64,000 bases of DNA from Sarcomyxa edulis (Eukaryota; Basidiomycota; Agaricomycetes; Agaricales; Mycenaceae). The DNA is taken from positions 1,302,001 to 1,366,000 of the forward strand of contig QUOL01000003.1 in NCBI GenBank assembly GCA_009761415.1. The letters are read 5' to 3'. The position numbers and the translations under genes were made by a program. The notes under the pieces were generated by a model that was not told the origin of the DNA, did not search any database, and saw nothing but the letters and a program-made list of their open reading frames with translations. Of this stretch, positions 12,715-23,355 are shown one piece after another (position 1 is the first letter of the stretch; each line of letters starts with the position of its first letter).

Positions 12715-13568
12715 TTACCCGGTTCGAGGCAGGGTTACAACCCCTGCATGTGCTAGATCCTTTTCCTGTAGCGATATCCATGGCTGTGTATCCTTAGGAC
12801 TCCTGTATTTTTCCGTATCATCATGCTGTCACGTTGCTTGTTCTAATTTGTTCTAAAGACTCCGATCTCCAAACTCACTCAACTCCCCCGTTCCCTTTGA
12901 ACGTTAATGTTAAACGCGGAAGCTAGACTTGCGATATAAGCTCGTTCGGAGGTACCTCTGGATAAGTGTTCCTCGGATACTCGATCTTGAACCCTCCTTG
13001 GCTCTGCACATCATCTACTACCGCCTGATAGAACCGAAAGTCGGCATTCTTCCTTCACCAACGTGCATCTTCGAAGAATCATCCGGTACAAGTTGTTTTC
13101 TAGGGGAATGCATATCGGCATCAAGGGATTGCCGCCATCATTATGTTTTCTTTAGTAGCACCAGTCAGTGGAACGATTATTCCCAACTTGACTCGGTATA
13201 ACTGATATTTTGTCTGTAGCTGTAATGTTGTATGTTCCTCGAGGCGGACACGTTGACGAGAAATATGTAATCGTTCAGCTCGAAAGCTTGAACCAATGCA
13301 AAGGATCTTCGACCTGTCCATTGTCCCGACCGAGAATCTATCCGCACGTTCGTAAATTGATTCCTTGGAAAGCCCCTAGGCGAGCTCGTGCGTATACTGA
13401 GTATTGCATCCCCGGCCTGATTGGCTGTCACGATTCGTTCTTGCCCCTGGGACGCTGGGTCGTCGAGGCATAGAAGTCTAATCTACCCAGGTGATTGGCC
13501 ATAAAGTCTGTCGCTAGACATTTATACGGCTGATACTTGTCTCAAAGTGCTCTCTGACCATCCTTGAG
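12715..13568. other. intergenic, no gene seen
   Basis: About 850 nt between NSE4 and BTA1 hold only short frames with no recognisable domains. A small imperfect hairpin (GCAGGGTT/AACCCCTGC around 12731-12749) follows the NSE4 stop and may simply be 3' structure. Confidence 0.5.
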
Positions 13569-16500
13569 ATGGTTGCGCTCCTTGCATACTCGAGGTACGT
13601 CTGATGGGAACTATCATTTCTCCTATCTGATCATCGTACTAGGATATCTGTGGAGGCGCTATTGAACTCGTCTTTTTCGCCCCTATGGATCGCATCCCTT
13701 GCTTTGTGCCTCTGTTTCGGACGTGCAATTGTCCGTGCATTGACGCCGCAGCTGAGATTTATCTGGCATTGCTTTCTCCGTCCCATTGGTGTGGGTGATC
13801 AAAGGACAAGGCTCGACAAGGTTTCAATAATTCAATCGCTTCGCATCATGTTCAGTGTCTGACTCTAAGATAATCCCAGTTCTACGAAGGCCAGGCAGAG
13901 GTCTATGATGCTACGCGAGATAAATTGCTCCGAGGACGCAACACGATGCTCAGTTTATCAGCAAGTCATCTTCGCGCTCTCCGTGCCTCAGCTCCTAAGA
14001 GACGTCTCGTATGGGTTGACATCGGAGGTGGAACCGGTACATGCCTTCCAGCTTGTATACTCTATATATATCTCTTACTGACTGAATCCCGTGAAGGACA
14101 CAATATTGAACTCATGGATAAGCATCTCCCGGTTTCCTCTTTTGATGCCATATATCTCGTCGATCTTTGTGAACCCCTCCTACAAATTGCCCGTAGGCGA
14201 TTTGCCAAGAAGGGATGGACGAACATTACGGTACTCTGCCAAGACGCCAGTGAATTTTTGCTATCTGAATGGAAAGATGGTAGAGAGCCCAAAGGGAGTG
14301 TCGGTTTCATCACGCTAAGTTATTCGTTATCAATGGTATCTGTGGCTTCTCGGTTCTCACTTCCACGATACAAACTGACCGGTTCATTCGTCCCTCAGAT
14401 CCCAAGCTTCTACACTCTCTTAGACCGCATAGATTATGTGCTTTCACCAGATGACGGCTTATTGGGCGTAGTCGACTTTTACACAGCCGGAAAACAGCCT
14501 TCTCTTCACGAGAAAGCTATCGGTGGCACTAGTAAGGAATGCGGTTGGCTCAGTAGATGGTTTTGGCAAATCTGGTTCGACTTTGACCACGTTTCACTCT
14601 CTCCGGATCGTCGTGACTATCTTCAGTACAGATTTGGTACAGTGGGTGTACAAAGTCTACTTCTATATTTTGTCATTGACTCGTGCCACACTTCCAGGTG
14701 AAAAGCTACAACGGGCGAAACCGATTCGTCTTGCCATTCATAGTGCGAATGTAAGCTCTCATATACATATATTGTCTTCTACGTCGTAAATGAACTAACA
14801 CTCGTAATGTTCTAGCCCATATTACATATGGTTGGGCCGCCCTCGCTCATGCGATACATCTCGATTCTCGCACGCATTCGAGATCGAAGGTGGCAATACC
14901 GTCGGAAACTGCTCTCCTGCTACTTTCACTACCGTCAAAGAAACCGAGATGGTGCCTCCTCTGGAAATTGGAGAGCCAGCACTGGCTTTGTCGCACGGTC
15001 TGATATCAGATGCGCCTCTGCCGGTGGCCACCGTCATTGATATCACCTCACCACTAAGTTCATTCCATTACCAAGTCAAGAATGTACGTCCGCTTCGTCA
15101 GATTTGGGGGTTCTGCTAATCCTCATGACAGCCTTGGCGCCTACCATATTATGAACATCCGGTGCACAAAGAATTTAGGACTTTCATCTATTCCTTCACA
15201 TGGGTATGTTTACGTCCTGTCCCCAGTTCCGTTTTTGTGACATGCTAATTGATTGGATTTAGGAGGACCCCTTTGAGGATATGAAGCATCTTGATTTGAC
15301 AGCGGACGATTCGATATTTGTCATAACCTCTGCTGGTGATAATGCTCTTCATTATGCTATTTCTGCCCGCCCGAAAAGAGTGAGCGGGAAGTCATTATAC
15401 ATCGTCTTCAGTAACCCTGACCACATTTTAAGATACATTGTGTAGACATGAATCCTTGGTATGGCTAGAGTTCATTTGGGTCATATCTTTCGTTCATCTA
15501 ACATCTCTAAAATAGCCAAGGTCATTTATTAGAACTCAAACTAGCCGCCCTACAAAGCCTGTCCTACGACGACTTCTTTTCCCTATTCGGGAAAGGTCAA
15601 CATACGAATTTTCGATCTCTCTTGGACTCTGAAATCGCCCCACACCTCTCCTCGAACGCCTATCAATTTTGGAGGATAAACGACGACGCATTTTCATCTT
15701 CATCTTCTTTCTATCTTCGTGGATACAGTGGCCTAGCACTCCGCCTTGCTAGAATCATATTCAGATTGGCCGGTGTCTCGAAGGACGTCGAAGCTCTATG
15801 TAACGCCGATACTATCGAGCTGCAAAGCAAGATATGGAGGGAAAAGCTCCGACCAGTCCTACTCAATCCTGTCGTCGTCGCTTTACTCAAGAACCCTCTA
15901 TTCTGTTGGAATGCTCTTGGCGTTCCTCTGAATCAACGCAGAATGCTTCTCGACGAGGGTTCGGTCTACGAGTTCGTACGTGATACGCTGGATCCGTTGG
16001 CTTCCACCTACCTTTTCAAGACTGGGGCGTATTTCTACCTATTGGTGAGTACTAACATCATCGATTTTACGCTGTCACTTATGCCCATTGGGACTCAGAC
16101 GCTACTGGGACACTATACCCCTAGATCGTGCCCTCTATATCTTACTCCTGCAGGATTTAATGCACTTAAAGGTGACGATTGTAAAGCTATGAACGCGTTC
16201 CGTTTACACACAGATTCGATCGTGAAGTAAATGCTCATACTCATACGACAAGCGCTCTTGCTTACTACCCTCTTCTGCAGCGTCCTACGGGGTCTTTCGA
16301 AATGGTCTCTGACTCGAGCTATTCTCATGGATCATCTAGATTGGTGCGATCCTCATTCCCCCGATGCTGATGAGGAGATAGCAGAGATCGACCGTGTACT
16401 TGCTCCTGGTGGCTTCGTGTTGTGGCGGTCTGCTGCAAGGAAACCTTGGTATAACGCTGTGTGAGTGAATGTCCCGTCTTTTCTTTGATATATATCGTGT

Positions 16501-16691
16501 CGAATCTGACGGCGATGTAGGTTCGAGCAGAAAGGGTTTCGAGTCACTGCATTGGCTGTTAGGGATGGCTCGACTGCGATAGATATGGTGAACATGTGCG
16601 TCTCGCCTTTCATTTAAAGTTGCCATCTTGTCCTTGTGTCCTAACAAGTTATTGTAGGTACGCATCATTTTGGAAGGCTGTCAAGAGTTAG
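13569..16691 (+). CDS. BTA1: Betaine lipid synthase (DGTS synthase)
   Basis: BTA1 makes diacylglyceryl-trimethylhomoserine, a phosphorus-free membrane lipid. It adds a 3-amino-3-carboxypropyl group from SAM to diacylglycerol and then trimethylates it. The start exon MVALLAYSR joins ISVEALLNSS; a hydrophobic segment (PLWIASLALCLCFGRAIV) suggests membrane association. The N-terminal BtaB-like methyltransferase shows the SAM loop VWVDIGGGTG, then DAIYLVDLCEPLLQIARRRF and ITVLCQDASEF. The C-terminal BtaA-like DUF3419 domain shows VITSAGDNALHYAISARPKR, VDMNPCQGHLLELKLAAL, NAYQFWRINDDAF and the late DHLDWCDPHSPDADEEIAEI. Domain order BtaB then BtaA is the usual fungal arrangement. About ten or more exons are needed, including very short ones around 15440-15470. 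The last exon ends YASFWKAVKS. The stop lies 43 nt from the convergent KTI12 stop, so the 3' UTRs must overlap. In fungi this gene is often induced by phosphate limitation; I did not identify a regulatory site. Confidence 0.92.
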
Positions 16692-16734
16692 ACTAGAAGC
16701 AGCTCTCTCGTTAGCAATGATGCCAGTAGTTTCA

Positions 16735-17848
16735 TCAGGGTTTTATATTTTCTTCTAGATACGTCACGAACTTGTCCGCAATGCTCTCTTCGCTCCAATC
16801 GACAGATCCTTTCTCTGTGGTTCCCAACGTGATAGCCTTTTTGTGAACGGTAACGAATTGACGCTTGAGACGCTGCAGCTCTGAGAGAGTCATGCTGCGG
16901 GCTGGGAGCGTGATACGAGGATTCAGAGAAGCTAATAGTGGTAATGTTGTAGGTCCTCCCAAAGAGCTGGAAGCGGCTTGAGAAGCCATTAGGGCAGAAA
17001 CCATGGATGTTGTTGTCTGCTCGAGGGTATGAAGAGCATCTGTAGGTAACCTGACCACCTGCATTCCAATTGATCATCTGAGGTTTGAATCGTGTAAGGG
17101 AATATGACGACGTACAGATAGTGTACCAGCATTCGGAGGCTTGACGTTTCCTTTCATGACAGCGTCCCATATCTGTTCCCCAGGAATGTCTTCTTCCAAC
17201 CACAAGAGAGTGATGAGAGGGGAATCCCATCGGACCATAGACGATGGCTCTTCGAATCTTGCTATCAGGTTTTCGAAACTGCATAGGAGGGGTCAGGGGG
17301 AGGTGTTTTTCCCAAATCCAGGTGTCAACATACGTCTCAGGTGCGTAGGTTCTGCCGTCCTGACGAGAATTGTTCCATTCTCTGCAGAGCTCTTGCGTTG
17401 CGACCACGAATACCTACTTGGGATATAATAAGACGCCATCATCGGGACAATGATCGTAAACGCACAGTGCAGACCCGTAACTTCTGTTCTCTAGCAGCAC
17501 AATACATCTGATATCGAAAGCCTTTGATGTAATTCGGTGCATCCACGATCAGAATGGTATCCTGGCCCATCTGTCTCTGGACAGCAGTGTATAGGGCTCC
17601 TCTAGCTGGTTTCTCGGAACGGCTTTCTGCAAAGATATATAAGCATGATATATAGTCGCTTGAGACCAGAACATGCCATCATAGGCACTCCGGTCAATCC
17701 CCAGAATGTCGTCGGAGACAATAGACACCTTGAGTTTAGGACCTTCGTAAGTTGGGTCTGCAAGTCGAGCGTCGAGGTATGCTTTGATCTGCACAGAACG
17801 TCTTGTCTTTCCAGAACATGGGAATCCAGATATTGTGATGAGAGCCAT
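16735..17848 (-). CDS. KTI12: KTI12, Elongator-associated P-loop protein
   Basis: KTI12 is a tRNA-binding P-loop ATPase related to L-seryl-tRNA(Sec) kinase. It supports Elongator in wobble-uridine (mcm5/ncm5) modification. The start is MALITISGFPCSGKT with the Walker A loop GFPCSGKT. Next come KVSIVSDDILGIDRSAYD, then ESRSEKPARGALYTAVQRQ and DTILIVDAPNYIKGFRYQMY after the first intron, then VFVVATQELCREWN. The C-terminus has MTLSELQRLKRQFVTVHKK and ADKFVTYLEENI. To reach the conserved DESRSEK motif in frame, intron 1 (17627-17676) must start with GC (GCATGT), not GT. The track-like extension upstream of 17848 begins with TTG and is not used. KTI12 diverges from MIA40 with 158 nt between start codons and converges on BTA1. 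Confidence 0.92.
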
Positions 17849-18006
17849 AGCCAAGAAGACTCAAGACAGCCGCTGAGGATAGAAACGAGTTCTGAGCCGA
17901 TCCAGGCACAGACTCAATTTTCGATTTACTCAGCGGGGAAATCTCAATCGTCAACTCGAACGTCCATCCACATCCTCATTTTTTATCTTTGAAACTTACT
18001 CTCAAC

Positions 18007-18955
18007 ATGCTAGCTCGATTAACGCGTGTTCGTCTGCCTCTTCGAAGATATATTCACACTCCCCCACACTCCCAGCATCCTCAGCATCCTTCAAATTTCA
18101 GTCCACACGGTTTCGGTCTTGGGGCAGCCGTCATTGCTTCAACATATGTGGCCTGGCGCTTGACCGCGGAAAACGAACATATATCATTGGATAGCTCCAC
18201 AAGTAAGTCCTAATCCCATTCACCTGCTGTTGAACTCACAATCTTGAACGCGAATTGACCGGCAGCGGCCAAACAGACTCCCAAGGCTACGCTTGGTAAT
18301 GATACCGCTGCAACGAAACTGGATGCTGCTCCTTCAAATTCTCAGCCGGAAGCTCCTCGGGACGCCTCGTCACCATTCTTACCCGACGACAATGCCGATG
18401 AGCCCACGTCAGAATCCGAGTCCAAAGCTGACGATGACAATTCTACTGCCGCCAAAGGTGACGAATCATCTGAAGACGGCGGCGCAGAAGGTGGTGGTGG
18501 TGGTGGTGCCTACGACCCTGTAACCGGTGAAATCAACTGGGATTGCCCTTGTTTAGGTGGCATGGCCCACGGTCCTTGTGGCCCCGAATTTCGGGAAGCT
18601 TTCTCTTGTTTTATCTTCTCGGAAGACGAACCGAAAGGAATCAATTGTGTGGAGAAATTCAAAGCTATGCAGACATGCTTTAGAGAGCACCCTGACGTCT
18701 ATGGTGAAGGTGAGCTTCTCGAATGAATTGTCTTCCTCCTCGGCCATTGAATCTCTGGGTCTAGAAATCATGAACGACGACGACGAGGATGAAGAGGGGT
18801 CGACAAGACCGGATAGCGAGGGAAAGACCGATACGGGTTCAGATGATGTGGCCACATCAGAGACTGCGTCCGCACCCAGTCCTTCCGACTCAAAAGAAAA
18901 GCCCAAACCGAAATCAAAAACAACTGCACCCACGTCTGCAGCTGCTTCATCGTGA
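18007..18955 (+). CDS. MIA40: Mia40, mitochondrial intermembrane-space import oxidoreductase
   Basis: Mia40 binds incoming small cysteine proteins in the mitochondrial intermembrane space and introduces disulfides, handing electrons to Erv1. Three exons (18007-18202, 18266-18709, 18765-18955) give about 276 residues. The N-terminus is a basic presequence ([20 protein letters not shown]) followed by a single hydrophobic anchor ([15 protein letters not shown]). An acidic, Ser-rich linker and a run of glycines follow. The redox core has the catalytic CPC ([16 protein letters not shown]) and a twin CX9C helical hairpin ([11 protein letters not shown] and [11 protein letters not shown]). The tail is acidic and then Lys/Pro-rich, longer than the minimal core. 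All six conserved cysteines are present. It shares a short divergent promoter with KTI12. Confidence 0.95.
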
Positions 18956-19138
18956 TAGGCAATCGAATAGCCGGACACTACTATACTTAATGCTTACTCC
19001 ACACTCCATCATACTCATTACCTCACCTCTCAATATCTCATACTTATTTGCACATATAGATGAAAGCAAAATAACACCCGAACTACCGATACAACTACAA
19101 CACAAGGCAAGGCAAGAAATGAGCCCCTGATACAGAGC
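18956..19138. other. convergent 3' region of MIA40 and MCM2
   Basis: A 183-nt gap separates the two facing stop codons and must hold both 3' ends. No coding potential was seen. Confidence 0.5.
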
Positions 19139-22100
19139 TCAATCCATCTTGAACCTCTTTTCGATAACGTCATCGTTGAGTTTATACCCGTTGGTAGAGA
19201 ATAATTTTGAGCGTAGGAAAGGAGCCGTGTCGAAGATGTCGTGTTCTTTCGCCTACAGAATAACTTAATCAGTGGTCTTCTCGCTATGAACGCGATGAGC
19301 ACGTACTCGTTCTTCTAATTCCGATAATTTGACGGTGACAAGCTCTGGCTGTGCATGTCGGTTGAGCTGATAGAAACGCGCCTTGTCTTTGACGAGTTGA
19401 CCGAGGAGGAACGCCAACAATTCTTCGTGGTCCTTGGATTGAGTGAGGTACTTTCTGAATCCCTAAAGTTCCCAAACAAACAAAAAATCAGTCCGTCTGA
19501 GAGTGCATGTCATGAGGTGTCAGACCAGGAAACTCACCCTCTCCAGAGTCTTCTTGATGCTCATCTTCTGCGCACTGACGAAGCTACCCACGGCGACCTC
19601 GATGGCCAAGTCAATATCATCCGCGCGCACATATTCCCTAAGCGCCATCTTGGCACTAGCCTCTGCCATCCGTATCATGCTCTCTAGGTGACGCACGGTG
19701 ATAGGATACGAGCCCGTAGCCATAGACTCCCGTCGGAGATCCGCAAAAAGTCGAGAGAGCTTTTCTTGATCCAAGTCGTACAGTTTAGGCTTGATCTTCT
19801 CTCTGGAGTACATGATATACTTGCGGAGAATGTCTTGAGGGATGATCTACAACAGAAGAAAACGTCAGGTTCACTCCGTATATCTGAACAACGCGAGAAT
19901 TGGCATACATCAGCATCCAGGGAAGTCCCAACATTCATCTCTTCCTTATCCTTCTCGAATCCAGGGTGACTTCTCAGATGACTGCCCACTACAAATCTCG
20001 CGAGCAATTCGTCCATCACAGGGTCCACTGTATCCTTGACCACACATAGAACATCGAACCGCGACAAAATCGGTTCAGTCAACTCCACATTCTGCTGAAA
20101 TGGTATCGTCGGATTGTATCGTCCCCTTATCGGATTCGCAGCAGCGATGATAGCACACCGGGCTTGTAGAGTGGTCACTATACCCGCCTTGGATATCGAA
20201 ATGGATTGCTGTTCCATGGCTTCGTGAATCGAAGTACGATCCGCATCGTTCATCTTGTCGAATTCGTCGATCAGGCATGTACCCTTGTCCGCTAGCACCA
20301 AAGCACCACCCTCCAGTGTCCATTCGCGGGTCACAGGATCCTTACGCACGCTCGCTGTCAAACCAACAGCAGATGCACCTTGACCAGTTGCGAACACAGA
20401 CCGATGTGCTGTCTTTTCGACGTATTTCAGAAATTGGGATTTGGCTGTACCAGGATCACCTAGGAGAAGAACGTTTATGTCCCCACGAATTCGATGTTTG
20501 TGGTTGATATCTTTGGACACGCCGCCGAAGAGTGATAAGGCAATAGCTGTCTTGATGTCCTCGTGTCCGTAGATAGATGGCGCGATTGATTTGATGATAC
20601 GTTTGCGAATGCGAGGGTCTTTCGAGAGGTTTCGCATCTCTTTTTCGTCGTCTTCCGTTAGTCGGAAAGCGGCGAATAGGTCTTCCTTTTTGTTGACGTG
20701 GTTTGCCTCGATGACGGTGGAGAATACAGGAAACCCGTTTTTGGAGTTGAGAGACGCGTCGAAATTATTGCGATAGATACCAGTGATTTCCTGGGGTAGA
20801 ACTTTTAGATGCTTCGATGTAGAGGTGAATGACTGCGCTTACGACTTCCTCGCCAGGTTTGGCACTATCGATAAGATCCCAAAGAAGTACAACCTCACGA
20901 TGTCTGGGCAGCCGGCCGGCGGGTACAGAGCCTGGAGACTCTTGCAAAGTCATCTTCTGATAATTCCGATAGACGGTCTACAATCGATTGATCAATATCC
21001 CCTGACACTCAATCAGACTAAAACGCGAAAAACCTGTTCTGAGTTGACGGGGAAAGGGCCCTTGCTCTCGCAATTAGGACAATAACTAATTTTCACCTCC
21101 CTCGTCGCGTCCTGATAGAATGGACCAAGAATGGCTCCGCATTTACGACAATCAAACTTGACGTATTTCAGTTGCGGGAATACCCCACTTCTCCTCGTTA
21201 CGACTCCTGAGACACGAACAAGGTTGTTGAGATTGGATCGCCGCAGGTCGCGTAAAGAAGAGCTCAGAGGGAGATCGGATATTCTGACGTGAACTTCGGT
21301 GTGGATGCGCTGGTAGGCAGGATAGTAGACGAGAATAGCGTTCAGAGCTACTTCGTCGAAAATCAGCAGCATGGATGATGGGGAATTGGTTAAAAAGTAG
21401 GCGAGGATGGGCTTGGAAAGGGCTAGATGAAGGTAAGACACTTCTAGGGATTCCGAGTTATCTGTGAATCGCGAGGTTAAGCTTGTGTCAACGAGAGAAC
21501 CTAGAGTGGCACTCACTTTCGCCCAGGTTGCGAATACGTTGACCGTAAACAGAGGTTCCGTGCTCATCGACATAGGTCATGAGGAATTGGCGGAAATGCC
21601 TGACAATGGATCTGCGGACACGTTCATTGGCAATCCACTCGACAATGGACTTGGCTTTGATATCGCTAAGTTGCTCGAGAGGCAATTCCTGCACAAGACT
21701 GTGAGCATTACTTCTGGTCAGAAACGCAAGAAAACATACGTCTTCGATGCCATCAAGATCATCCACGTCTCTTCTTTCATCGTATTGCCTTCTCGTACGC
21801 CTCTTCATCCGCGATACACCCAACTCGTCGTCCATATCGTCGTCATCGTCAAGCTCATCCATTCCTAGGAACGCAGGAGCTCGACTTCGACGCGCGGCAC
21901 GTGCGCCTCTTCTGCCAGCACCTTGACGGCGATCTCTACGAGCCATCTCAATCTCTGCTTGGCGACGAGCACCGGCGGACAGCTCCTCCAGGTCTTCATC
22001 GTCGTTGATGTCAGCATCAGAGTATCGATCAAGCAACTCGTTTGGAGCATAGTCTCTGTGTGACAAAGGTGAGAAGAGAAGAAAGGTTCAGTGGCTTGGA

Positions 22101-22416
22101 ACGCGCTTACTCTTCTAAGTTTTGAGCAAATAGGTCTTCGCCGTCCTCCTCCTCTTCAGCCTCATCATCGATGTCTGGAACAGCATCACGATCATCTAGA
22201 CCGTCATCTGTGTCTGAAAATGGAGCCGGAGGTGAAGAAGGAGGCAATGATGACTGCGAATTGCGACGACTTGGTGTTGTACGCGGTACGGGGGACGAAG
22301 CTGGAGCTGGAGAGCCGGATCTCTGACGTTTTGAGCCTCGAGGAGTTTGATTAGACTAGAGGATTTGAGTCAGTGTAATTCGTAGGAGTGATACGATTAT
22401 AAACGAGACGTACCAT
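19139..22416 (-). CDS. MCM2: MCM2, replicative helicase subunit
   Basis: MCM2 is part of the hexameric MCM2-7 helicase loaded at origins, and its acidic N-terminus binds histones H3-H4. The acidic Ser-rich N-terminus ([20 protein letters not shown]) is followed by [20 protein letters not shown] zinc-finger region follows with CRKCGAI and CPNCESKG. The AAA+ core shows Walker [20 protein letters not shown], Walker [10 protein letters not shown], the arginine-finger region [12 protein letters not shown], and SVGLT-type loop text [14 protein letters not shown]. The product ends [16 protein letters not shown]. The ATG at 22414-22416 is followed directly by a GTACGT donor, so the first coding exon holds only the start codon; exon 2 continues [13 protein letters not shown]. 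No lesion was seen. It converges with MIA40. Confidence 0.95.
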
Positions 22417-22456
22417 GTTGAAAACACGAGATTGAAAGATGGGGAGTTTGCAAGAG

Positions 22457-22462
22457 ACGCGT
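22457..22462. promoter_or_regulatory. ACGCGT (MCB-type) site upstream of MCM2
   Basis: ACGCGT occurs 41 nt upstream of the MCM2 start codon. This is the MluI cell-cycle box bound by MBF in yeasts, and MCM genes are typical G1/S targets. The hexamer also appears elsewhere in this CG-containing window, so the match alone is weak evidence. Confidence 0.35.
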
Positions 22463-22828
22463 TCGATAAAGTTGTGCAATAAATTTGGGTCGGAGTTTGA
22501 AAGCGCGTTTTTTATAAGTCCTTTCGGACAGGGGCGTTTGCATGTTCGACGTTCAAGTTCAGATCAAGTACACATCGCACGGTGTCGGGTGCAGTTTTGG
22601 GTGCAGTCAGGTATCCCGATTTGATGTGTGATGCAGACTGCATACTGGTCGGAAATTTGCCTCAAATGGATGGGTATCTTCTCCAAACCGACTCGTTCCT
22701 TCACTTCCCGTATCGGCAGATCATCTCTCAGACTTTCCCTCCCAATACTCAATTCACTACAGACAACATTACAGACCTATCGGATATGCATATACGCGCT
22801 ATTCTCACCTTTCCTTGTACTTATGCAG

Positions 22829-23201
22829 GTGATATCAGAGCCGATCTACATAGACACATGGAAGGCCTTGTCGGAGGCATCGTCGTACACTCTTCCCTAC
22901 GACCGTTCGATTGAACACTAACCATAACATGACTACTCTATGGGGTATATCGGAACAAACAATTCTCTATGATCCAGCCCACGAAGCCCTCACTCAACTG
23001 TGTGCCGGTCCCAGCAGAGAAGGCGCCGAACTCAATGGCAAAGTATGCTTGATACACTGCATTTTGCATTCAGCTGACAGTTCCTCGCAGTATCTGATTC
23101 CCTGGTCATGTATCGGTGAGCCCTAGCCTAGCTTACAAGGCTCGAAGATAGGCCACCAGGAATTTTGGACGTATCTGGAGGAACAGGTCAAGAATATATG
23201 A
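22829..23201 (+). pseudogene. C-terminal remnant of a short-chain dehydrogenase/reductase
   Basis: The sequence after an acceptor (TATGCAG ending at 22828) reads GDIRADLHRHMEGLVGG, resembling the NPGNxxTxLxRH segment of fungal retinol-dehydrogenase-like SDRs. In a different frame, YDPAHEALTQLCAGPSREGA and ELNGK follow. An intron-like gap leads to YLIPWSCIGEP, then an in-frame TAG, then residual QEFWTYLEEQVKNI and a final stop. This matches the usual end of the family (EGAxLNGKYLIPWARxG...W.WLEEQV). The N-terminal Rossmann fold and the catalytic YxxxK are absent. With a frameshift and an internal stop, it is a dead 3' fragment. Confidence 0.7.
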
Positions 23202-23355
23202 ATTAGGTGATGTTGACTCGTTGACTGTGACAATGTATAGAAATACATGTTCATCTTCGAAACACAGACATTGATGTCCTACTGAAACTCTGCAACAACA
23301 CAAGAATCCTGAGCGAGCTGTACGCACAGTGAAGTCAAGACATACATACGGTGTA

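Noticed and set aside
12719..12750. tRNA-like GGTTCGA and a GGGTTACAACCCC hairpin after NSE4
   Set aside because: No acceptor stem, D-arm or anticodon arm can be placed around it, and the T-loop text does not match the tRNA consensus.
16688..17407. 239-codon minus-strand frame over the KTI12 region
   Set aside because: It reads the wrong frame after the VATQELCREWN segment; the correct reading uses introns and ends at FVTYLEENIKP.
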